From CAIOJG01 sp964477455 (GTDB lineage: Bacteria > Patescibacteriota > Patescibacteriia > Magasanikbacterales > GWA2-37-8): a stretch of DNA of 19,520 bases. The stretch lies in NCBI GenBank assembly GCA_964477455.1, contig CAYZHG010000079.1, forward strand, positions 1 through 19,520, given 5' to 3'. This document shows positions 13,828-19,520 of this stretch, one piece after another; position 1 is the first letter of the stretch; every line of letters starts with the position of its first letter. The notes below the pieces were generated by a model. The model made no database searches. It saw nothing but the letters and a program-made list of their open reading frames with translations, and was not told the origin of the DNA. The position numbers were made by a program, and so were the translations under genes.

Positions 13828-14778
13828 ATGGTTGAAGGAAATATTGATTTAGAAAAATACAGATTCTTTAAATCTTTGTCAGAAGATCAAAAAGTTGAAA
13901 CCGAAGGTGAGTTAAGTGTAATGGAAGAAATGAGAGATTATTTAAAAACTCAATTAAAGTCGAATTCTTTAGATTCTCTAAAAGATGGCGAGGCGGTTGA
14001 AAACAAAATTAAACAATTAGTTGACGAACAAATTCTCTGGGTAAAAAATCGTTTTGGATTTGATGTTAGCAAAAGAGCGGTAGGTCCAACGGCAGTTGGT
14101 ATCCATGATAGAGATTCTTTTTTAAATAAATTAAGAGTGCACGGTCAAAGCTCAGATATATTTAAGGGTTTTCATGTGGGGCCAGTTAGAAGTATAGAAC
14201 TGCTAAAACAAGATAGGGTTGAATCTGTTTTTCATTCTGCTTCACATGAATTGATTCATACGATTGGCGATATGGTGATTAAAGTAGATGATAACGACCA
14301 AGAAATTATTCAGCAATCGACTGGCTATAATAGTAAAAATGGATCATTTACTATGTTAAACGAAATGGTGGTGGAAATGTTGAATATTGAATTTTTGGAT
14401 GATTTGCGTACTGGTGGCAAAGCGGATTATTTATCAGGAACGGATATTGGTTATGGGACAGTTCTATTAATGTTTGAGGCTTTTTTTAAGAAAGTTGCAG
14501 ATTTGGCAAAGATGAATTTGAGTGAATTGATGAATGATTTATATACAGGTTATTTAACTGGAGATTTTTCAAAATTAAGAATAATAGACGCTACCTTAGG
14601 AAAAGGAACTTTAAAAAAAATAGTTGATTTAAAATATGAAGATTTTAGATCGAAAGAAAAAACTATCGCACTTTTTAAAGATTTAGGAGTCGATTTGCCA
14701 ATTAATAAAATGCAATCTTATAATAAAAGTGAGGAAATCGAGATGTTGGATGGCATAAAAATTAAAAAAACTAATTAA
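13828..14778 (+). CDS. Uncharacterised HELIH (zincin-like) protein
   Basis: I do not recognise a named family. The 316-residue product has no signal peptide or membrane segment, so it should be cytosolic. SASHELIHTIGD contains an HExxH motif (His140, Glu141, His144), the zinc-binding and catalytic signature of zincin metallopeptidases. About 35 residues later NEMVVEML (178-185) gives an NExxxE pattern like the second motif of gluzincins, whose Glu is the third zinc ligand. The first 75 residues are charged and helical, with possible coiled coil at about 30-70. The C-terminal 130 residues are helical and may be a substrate or partner domain. It lies one base after the oxidoreductase gamma gene and 7 bases before glmS. 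An intracellular peptidase is the likeliest role; HExxH can also occur by chance. Confidence 0.6.
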   Translation: MVEGNIDLEKYRFFKSLSEDQKVETEGELSVMEEMRDYLKTQLKSNSLDSLKDGEAVENKIKQLVDEQILWVKNRFGFDVSKRAVGPTAVGIHDRDSFLNKLRVHGQSSDIFKGFHVGPVRSIELLKQDRVESVFHSASHELIHTIGDMVIKVDDNDQEIIQQSTGYNSKNGSFTMLNEMVVEMLNIEFLDDLRTGGKADYLSGTDIGYGTVLLMFEAFFKKVADLAKMNLSELMNDLYTGYLTGDFSKLRIIDATLGKGTLKKIVDLKYEDFRSKEKTIALFKDLGVDLPINKMQSYNKSEEIEMLDGIKIKKTN

Positions 14779-14785
14779 TAATCAT

Positions 14786-16609
14786 ATGTGTGGAATTGTT
14801 GGCTATATTGGAAAGAAAGAAGCGCTACCAATTTTGATTAGTGGTTTGAGACGTTTGGAATATCGCGGATATGATAGTGCAGGGGTGGCGATTTCAACAG
14901 CTGGGAAAGTAAAAAAAATTAAAGCAGTTGGTAAAATCGATATGTTGGCGGAAAAAGTAAAAACCGCTGATTTGGTTGGTAATGTTGGTATTGCTCATAC
15001 GCGTTGGGCTACTCATGGTGGAGTGACAGAAGACAACGCCCACCCGCATGCTGGCTGTCAGGACGATTTGGTGATTTGTCATAATGGAATTATTGAAAAT
15101 TATCGTGAATTAAAAGAGAAATTTTTGAAGGGCCATATTTTACGTTCGCAAACGGATACAGAAGTGATGGCGCATTTGATAGAAATTTTCTATGAAGGTG
15201 ATTTATTAAAAGCGGTGCAAAAAGCTTTGGCTGAAGTTCGCGGTACTTATGGTTTGGTAGCAATGCATGCGGCGGAACCAAATAAGATTGTCGCCGCACG
15301 TTTGGGAAGTCCGTTGGTTATTGGGGTAGGAGACGGTGAATATTATGTGGCTTCCGATACATCACCAATGTTGGCACATACAAAAAATGTTGTGTTTTTA
15401 GATGATGGTGAAGTGGCGGAAATAACTTTGGATTCTTTGAAAATTTTTAATGTTGAACATAAAGCGATAGATAAAAATATTGAAAAAATAGAGTGGGACG
15501 AAGCGCAAGCAGAGAAACAGGGGTTTGATCACTTCATGTTGAAAGAAATTTTTGATCAACCAACGGTAATAAAAGATGCCATTCGTGGTCGTTATAGTTT
15601 GGAAGAGGGCACGGCTCATTTGGGTGGTTTGAATATGACAGATGACCAGATGCATCAGGTACAACGCGTAGTAATATTAGCTTGTGGTACGGCCTATTAT
15701 GCTGGTTTAGTTGGTAAATATGCGTTTGAGAGATTGGCTGGTTTGCCAACTGAGTCTGATGTTGCTAGTGAATTTCGCTATCGAGATCCAATTATAGATA
15801 ATCACACATTGGTATTTGCTTTGTCTCAATCTGGTGAAACAGCGGATACTTTGGCGGCATTACGTGAAGCCAAACGTAAAGGTGCTTTTGTACGCGGAAT
15901 TGTAAATGTAGTCGGTTCGACTATTGCTCGTGAAACAGACGGTGGTACCTATATTCATGCTGGACCAGAGCTTGCGGTCGCATCATCGAAAGCCTACACC
16001 AATATGGTAGCAACTTTAATTTTGTATGCACTACAATTTGGTCGTTTGAATAGAGTTAGTGTGGCAACCGGCGAAAGATTGTTGAATGCATTGCTAGAAA
16101 TTCCAGAAAAAATGAAATTGGTTTTGGCTCAAAATGATAATATAAAAGCACTGGTAGAGAAATATAAAAATTATAAAAATTGCATCTATTTAGGTAGAGG
16201 AATAAATTTTCCTGTGGCTTTGGAAGGCGCATTAAAATTAAAAGAAATTTCTTATATTCACTGTGAAGCTTTTGCTGGTGGTGAAATGAAGCACGGTCCG
16301 ATTGCATTGCTCGCACCAGACTTTCCGGTATTGGCAATTATGACTAAAAACCAATTGTATGAAAAAATGCGTAGTAACGTCGAAGAAATATTAGCTCGCA
16401 AAGCGCCAGTAATAATAATTGCGACTCAAGGTGATGATGAGGCCAAAGAATTATCGAAAGATATAATTTATGTACCTTCAACAATGGAGTTGTTAGAGCC
16501 ATTATTAAATACAATTGTTTTGCAGTTATTTGCCTATCATATGGCGGTAGCTTTAGGCAAAGATGTAGATAGACCGCGCAATTTAGCTAAGAGTGTAACT
16601 GTTGAATAA
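14786..16609 (+). CDS. glmS: Glutamine:fructose-6-phosphate aminotransferase (isomerising)
   Basis: The 607-residue protein is a complete GlmS. It makes glucosamine 6-phosphate from fructose 6-phosphate and glutamine, the first step to UDP-GlcNAc. The class II glutaminase domain starts MCGIVGYIG with the nucleophile Cys2, then TRWATHGG, CHNGIIENYRELK and QTDTEVMAHLIE. Two SIS domains follow: LACGTAYYAGLVGKYAFE, LSQSGETADTLAALREAK and AGPELAVASSKAYTN in the first, AFAGGEMKHGPIALL in the second. The C-terminal tail PRNLAKSVTVE is the conserved end that closes the sugar site. The initiator Met must be removed for Cys2 to act. The gap before it is only 7 bases, so there is no room for a glmS ribozyme of the Firmicutes kind. 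Confidence 0.97.
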   Translation: MCGIVGYIGKKEALPILISGLRRLEYRGYDSAGVAISTAGKVKKIKAVGKIDMLAEKVKTADLVGNVGIAHTRWATHGGVTEDNAHPHAGCQDDLVICHNGIIENYRELKEKFLKGHILRSQTDTEVMAHLIEIFYEGDLLKAVQKALAEVRGTYGLVAMHAAEPNKIVAARLGSPLVIGVGDGEYYVASDTSPMLAHTKNVVFLDDGEVAEITLDSLKIFNVEHKAIDKNIEKIEWDEAQAEKQGFDHFMLKEIFDQPTVIKDAIRGRYSLEEGTAHLGGLNMTDDQMHQVQRVVILACGTAYYAGLVGKYAFERLAGLPTESDVASEFRYRDPIIDNHTLVFALSQSGETADTLAALREAKRKGAFVRGIVNVVGSTIARETDGGTYIHAGPELAVASSKAYTNMVATLILYALQFGRLNRVSVATGERLLNALLEIPEKMKLVLAQNDNIKALVEKYKNYKNCIYLGRGINFPVALEGALKLKEISYIHCEAFAGGEMKHGPIALLAPDFPVLAIMTKNQLYEKMRSNVEEILARKAPVIIIATQGDDEAKELSKDIIYVPSTMELLEPLLNTIVLQLFAYHMAVALGKDVDRPRNLAKSVTVE

Positions 16610-16611
16610 TT

Positions 16612-17268
16612 ATGTCAAACTTCAAAGCAATAATTTTTGATATGGATGGAGTCTTGATCGATAGTGAATCGCATTGGGCTTTGGCTGAGCGTCCATTTAG
16701 AGAAAAATACAATTTAAAAATTACTCCTGAAATGATAATACATTTTAACGGACGTAGTGAAAAAGAAAATCTTACTTGGATAAAGAATAAATTTGATCTA
16801 AAACCTTCGGTAGAAGAATTGTTGTTGGAACGAAGTGAATGTATTGATGAAATTTATAAAAAATTGGCTAATACAGTTCCTGGAGTTGAGAATATCTTGA
16901 TTAGAGTCAAACAAAATTCTTTACCACAAGCTTTATCATCTGGTGCTCCTATGAGAAATATTGATCAGATAGTCAATCGTTTTGCTTGGAAAAAATATTT
17001 CGATCAAATAGTCTCGAGTGAGCATGTCAATCATATTGGTAAACCAAACCCAGCAATTTTTCTGCGCACCGCTGAACTTTTGCAGATTGAGCCGAGAGAT
17101 TGTGTGGTGATTGAAGATGCTCAAAATGGAATTGCCGCCGCCAAAAGTGCAGGCATGACTTGTGTGGCATTGGTAGGGCAGACGTGGAGTAGAGGTGATT
17201 TATCAGCGGCTGATTGCCAGGTAAAAAATTTTTCAGATATAGATATTTATAATATATTAGGCATTTAA
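16612..17268 (+). CDS. HAD subfamily IA phosphatase / beta-phosphoglucomutase-like protein
   Basis: The 218-residue protein has the motifs of the PGMB/GPP group of HAD enzymes: FDMDGVLIDSE with Asp10 and Asp12, ALSSGAP with the motif II Ser (109 or 110), Lys144 in HIGKPNPAIF, and VIEDAQNGIAAAKSAGM with Glu168 and Asp169. A four-helix cap spans about 17-85. Members are sugar-phosphate phosphatases or beta-phosphoglucomutases. The Asp plus two acid-base start (DMD) and the cap fit both. It lies two bases after glmS in a run of amino-sugar genes, so a hexosamine-phosphate substrate is possible but unproven. I would not name it a mutase on sequence alone. Confidence 0.82.
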   Translation: MSNFKAIIFDMDGVLIDSESHWALAERPFREKYNLKITPEMIIHFNGRSEKENLTWIKNKFDLKPSVEELLLERSECIDEIYKKLANTVPGVENILIRVKQNSLPQALSSGAPMRNIDQIVNRFAWKKYFDQIVSSEHVNHIGKPNPAIFLRTAELLQIEPRDCVVIEDAQNGIAAAKSAGMTCVALVGQTWSRGDLSAADCQVKNFSDIDIYNILGI

Positions 17269-17304
17269 AATTTCACTCCTGTTTAAATTTTATTTATATT
17301 AATT

Positions 17305-18255
17305 ATGAAAAAAAATATTGTTGTTTTTGGAGGAGGAAATGGAAGTGCGATTGCATTGATTTCTTTAAAACAAAATCTCGAACAATATAATATTAGCGCG
17401 GTAATCTCAATGAGTGATTCTGGTGGATCATCGGGGCGTTTGCGTAAGGAGTTGGGAGTTTTGCCACCTGGGGATATTATGCGAGCGGTGCTAGCCATGT
17501 CTGTTTATGATTATTCATTATTAAAAAATATTTTTTATCGTAATCGTTTTTCTAAAATTGGTAAATTGCATGAGCATAACCTCGGTAACTTATTTTTGGC
17601 TTTTAGTTCTCAATATTGTGGCAGTTTTTTAAAAGCAGTACGTGCTTTAGAAGAGAGTGTGCAGGCCGTTGGCGTAGTTTATCCCGCTACTTTAAAATCT
17701 AGTGATCTAGTGGTTACATTAACTAACGGTAAAATTATTAAAACTGAAGCAAAGATTGATAAGCCAAATTATAATAGAAATTTAAGAATTAAGAGTGCGT
17801 TTTTGGAGCCAAAAGTTAAGGCTGATGTTGGAGCAATAAAAACTATTTTATCTGCTGACTACATTATTTTAAGTTCAGGAAGTCTGTACACCAGTGTAAT
17901 TGCTACTTTATTGCCAGTAGGCATAAAAGAAGCGATAGCCAAAAGTAAAGCTAAAATTATATTTGTTGCAGGTAATGCTTATCATCTATATGGAGAAACT
18001 GGCCCTAATAATCTAAGTGAAATTATTGCAGAGCTGGAGATGTATTTACCGCGTCCAATCGATGTTGTTTTATATAATAATCACAAACTTAACAGTGAAG
18101 AAAAAGCTTATTATAATAAAAAAACTTGGGGCGTTATTAAAAATGATTCCAATAAAATAATCGGTCGTAATATAATATCTTTTGATTTTTCTAAAAATTA
18201 TGGTGGTTTAAGTTCAATTAAATTGGCTAGAAAATTAAAGGAATTGTTAAAGTAA
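17305..18255 (+). CDS. yvcK: YvcK/GlmR-type UDP-sugar-binding regulator (CofD-like fold)
   Basis: The 316-residue protein is a YvcK family member. It has the opening NIVVFGGGNGSAIALISLK, the loop MSDSGGSSGRLRKELG (36-51), PPGDIMRAVLAM (54-65), EHNLGNLFLAF and the ILSSGSLYTSVIATLLP segment. The fold is that of the 2-phospho-L-lactate transferase CofD, but YvcK proteins are not part of F420 synthesis. In Bacillus and Listeria YvcK (GlmR) binds UDP-GlcNAc, is needed for growth on gluconeogenic carbon and for cell-wall synthesis, and stimulates GlmS when UDP-GlcNAc is low. Here it lies two genes after glmS, which supports the same role. The 36-base gap before it is the largest within the run and holds no clear promoter or terminator. 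Confidence 0.87.
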   Translation: MKKNIVVFGGGNGSAIALISLKQNLEQYNISAVISMSDSGGSSGRLRKELGVLPPGDIMRAVLAMSVYDYSLLKNIFYRNRFSKIGKLHEHNLGNLFLAFSSQYCGSFLKAVRALEESVQAVGVVYPATLKSSDLVVTLTNGKIIKTEAKIDKPNYNRNLRIKSAFLEPKVKADVGAIKTILSADYIILSSGSLYTSVIATLLPVGIKEAIAKSKAKIIFVAGNAYHLYGETGPNNLSEIIAELEMYLPRPIDVVLYNNHKLNSEEKAYYNKKTWGVIKNDSNKIIGRNIISFDFSKNYGGLSSIKLARKLKELLK

Positions 18256-18279
18256 AGACTACAATATTTTTTATAATGT

Positions 18280-18612
18280 ATGAATATAAAACAAATTGAT
18301 AAATCAACAGTAGGAATAAAAGTTTTTGTGGAAGAAGATGGTATAGAGTTGGGAAGAGCTTGGTTGTATCTCATTTATAATGATCTGCATGCTGAGCCGT
18401 ATGGTTTGCTTGAAGATGTTTATGTTAAAGAAGACAAACGCGGACAGGGAGTCGGAAAAAAGTTATTAGAACAAATATTGTCTGAAGCTAAAAAAAGAAA
18501 GTGTTATAAAATAATTGGTACCAGTCGTATGAGTCGTGATATGGTACATGAATGGTATAAACGATTAGGGTTTAGAGAATATGGATTAGAATTTAGAATG
18601 GATCTTAATTAA
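18280..18612 (+). CDS. GNAT acetyltransferase, possibly GNA1-like (glucosamine-6-phosphate N-acetyltransferase)
   Basis: The 110-residue protein is a minimal GNAT domain. The acetyl-CoA loop is RGQGVGKKLLEQ (54-65), preceded by LLEDVYVKED (43-52) and followed by CYKI (75-78) and WYKRLGFREYGLEFRM (92-107). The EDVxV strand, the Cys-Tyr-Lys-Ile strand and the terminal GF-x-x-x-G-x-E-x-x-M pattern resemble eukaryotic GNA1, which acetylates glucosamine 6-phosphate. That would fill the step missing because the GlmU-like protein lacks an acetyltransferase domain. The same features occur, less completely, in other small GNATs, so the substrate is a hypothesis and only the family is secure. It is shorter than GNA1 (about 150-185), lacking N-terminal strands. 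It starts 24 bases after yvcK. Confidence 0.7.
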   Translation: MNIKQIDKSTVGIKVFVEEDGIELGRAWLYLIYNDLHAEPYGLLEDVYVKEDKRGQGVGKKLLEQILSEAKKRKCYKIIGTSRMSRDMVHEWYKRLGFREYGLEFRMDLN

Positions 18613-18626
18613 ATTAAATATATTAT

Positions 18627-19511
18627 ATGTCAAACTTATCGATTTTATCTACTCCACCAAGCCCAGATTATGAGCTGTTGGATAGTGGTGACGGTGAAAA
18701 ATTGGAACGCTATGGTAAAGTGATTTTTCGTCGTCCAGATCCACAATCACTTTGGAAGAAAAATTTGTCCAAACAAGATTGGGAAAAAGCTGATGCGATT
18801 TTTTTACGTGATGGTCGCAAAGCAGATTGGGAGATTCGTATCGGCACGCCAGAAAAATGGACAATAAATTTTGGTGGATTGAAATTCCACATTCGTCCAA
18901 CTGCTTTCAAACATACAGGTTTATTTCCAGAGCAAGAAGGAAATTGGCATTGGATGCGCAAATTAATCACTAAACGTATTGCGACACAGCCGGAAATTAG
19001 TGTCTTGAATCTTTTTGGTTATACAGGTGGTGCTAGTTTGGCCTGTGCTCAAGCAGGAGCTCAAGTTTGCCATGTAGACGGTTCTAAAGTGGCGATTGGT
19101 TGGGCACGAGATAATGCTGAGTTGTCTGGATTAAGAGAGAAACCGATTCGTTGGATTTTGGATGATGCCGTCGAATTTGTGAGGCGTGAAGTAAAACGTG
19201 GCAAAAAATACGATGGTATATTGATGGATCCACCAGCCTTTGGTCATGGGCCAAAAGGGGAGATGTGGAAAGTGGAAAAAGATTTTGTTGGGTTGGTTGA
19301 TCTGTGTTCGGAAATTTTATCAGATGATCCTCTATTCTTTTTGGTAAATGGATATGCTTCTGGATATTCGGCCATTGCTTATGAGAATAACCTATTATCA
19401 TTAGTTACAAAACATGGCGGTAAATTAGAGAAAGGCGAGCTTGCCATCCAAGAGAGTGATAGTGAAAGACTATTGCCGTGTGGTATTTTTGCTCGATGGA
19501 GTAGCTTATAA
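18627..19511 (+). CDS. RlmI/RlmK-like class I SAM methyltransferase
   Basis: The 294-residue protein has the Rossmann methyltransferase core of the PF10672 group, which includes the 23S rRNA cytosine and guanine methyltransferases RlmI and RlmK/L. Landmarks: motif I VLNLFGYTGGASLAC (126-140), VDGSKVAIGWARDNAELSG (150-168), the acidic ILDDAVEFVRRE (177-188) and the catalytic-like MDPPAFGHGPKGEMWK (200-215). An N-terminal domain (about 13-110) carries HIRPTAFKHTGLFPEQ, a typical lead-in. No PUA domain is present, unlike RlmI. RNA is the likely substrate but the target base is not readable. It is complete, with its stop 9 bases before the window edge. Confidence 0.85.
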   Translation: MSNLSILSTPPSPDYELLDSGDGEKLERYGKVIFRRPDPQSLWKKNLSKQDWEKADAIFLRDGRKADWEIRIGTPEKWTINFGGLKFHIRPTAFKHTGLFPEQEGNWHWMRKLITKRIATQPEISVLNLFGYTGGASLACAQAGAQVCHVDGSKVAIGWARDNAELSGLREKPIRWILDDAVEFVRREVKRGKKYDGILMDPPAFGHGPKGEMWKVEKDFVGLVDLCSEILSDDPLFFLVNGYASGYSAIAYENNLLSLVTKHGGKLEKGELAIQESDSERLLPCGIFARWSSL

Positions 19512-19520
19512 TTTTTACTC

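Noticed and set aside
14779..14785. glmS ribozyme upstream of glmS
   Set aside because: Only 7 bases separate glmS from the preceding gene, and no ribozyme core is seen within that gene's end.
16612..17268. HAD protein as the missing phospho-glucosamine mutase
   Set aside because: Beta-phosphoglucomutase-like motifs do not separate mutases from phosphatases, and known hexosamine mutases belong to the unrelated alpha-D-phosphohexomutase family.
18272..18277. TATAAT just before the GNAT gene
   Set aside because: It lies 2 bases before the ATG with no -35 box, so a transcript from it would start inside the gene. It is probably chance in AT-rich DNA.
1..19520. CRISPR arrays, tRNA, rRNA, insertion sequences, recoded UGA
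   Set aside because: No regularly spaced repeats, no cloverleaf with a T-loop, no transposase. Three genes end in TGA at tightly spaced junctions (11640, 12685, 13356), so UGA is a stop.

Overview
The window is AT-rich bacterial chromosomal DNA with compact, mostly same-strand genes, very short spacers and almost no Shine-Dalgarno sequences. UGA is used as an ordinary stop: three genes end in TGA, so this is not one of the UGA-recoding lineages. The mix of a stand-alone Elp3, a TrmB-type regulator, a membrane-anchored GHL/DUF4015-type hydrolase, an intracellular HELIH protein and a split (not bifunctional) GlmU-like enzyme suggests a member of the Patescibacteria (Candidate Phyla Radiation). 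This is inferred from gene content; no rRNA or tRNA is present to confirm it. The left end is a run of 14 G and may be a contig edge.

Layout. Bases 1-457 hold the start of a minus-strand gene leaving the window, its hairpin-rich leader and the terminator of the next gene. A minus-strand putative glycoside hydrolase (458-1624) diverges from a GT4 glycosyltransferase (1754-2914). A long bidirectional terminator hairpin, carrying copy 1 of a repeated structured element, separates the GT4 gene from a convergent minus-strand Trm9/ALKBH8-like methyltransferase (3021-3725). That gene abuts, with zero bases between start codons, a plus-strand elp3 (3726-5324), followed by an SMR-like small membrane protein. 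A long-form thiE is convergent with it. A 175-base multi-tier inverted repeat separates thiE from the divergent glyA. Copy 2 of the structured element and a terminator lie between glyA and a eukaryote-like class I aldolase gene.

From a strong promoter at 9471-9498, whose -35 box lies inside the aldolase terminator, twelve plus-strand genes run to the right edge with gaps of at most 36 bases and several overlaps, so they probably form one transcription unit. In order they encode: a TrmB-family regulator, a HAD hydrolase, a GlmU-N-like uridylyltransferase, the alpha, beta and gamma subunits of a 2-oxoacid:ferredoxin oxidoreductase, a HELIH protein, GlmS, a HAD phosphatase/mutase-like protein, YvcK/GlmR, a GNAT acetyltransferase and an RlmI/RlmK-like methyltransferase.

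How they work together. Two themes stand out. First, Elp3 and a Trm9-like methyltransferase sit head to head. In eukaryotes these two activities make mcm5U at the tRNA wobble position, so this may be a minimal bacterial version of that pathway. Second, GlmS, an uridylyltransferase lacking the acetyltransferase domain, a GNAT with GNA1-like features and YvcK/GlmR (known to bind UDP-GlcNAc and to act on GlmS in Firmicutes) suggest UDP-GlcNAc synthesis by a eukaryote-like order of steps, together with its regulator. The TPP-dependent oxidoreductase and ThiE form a weaker metabolic link.
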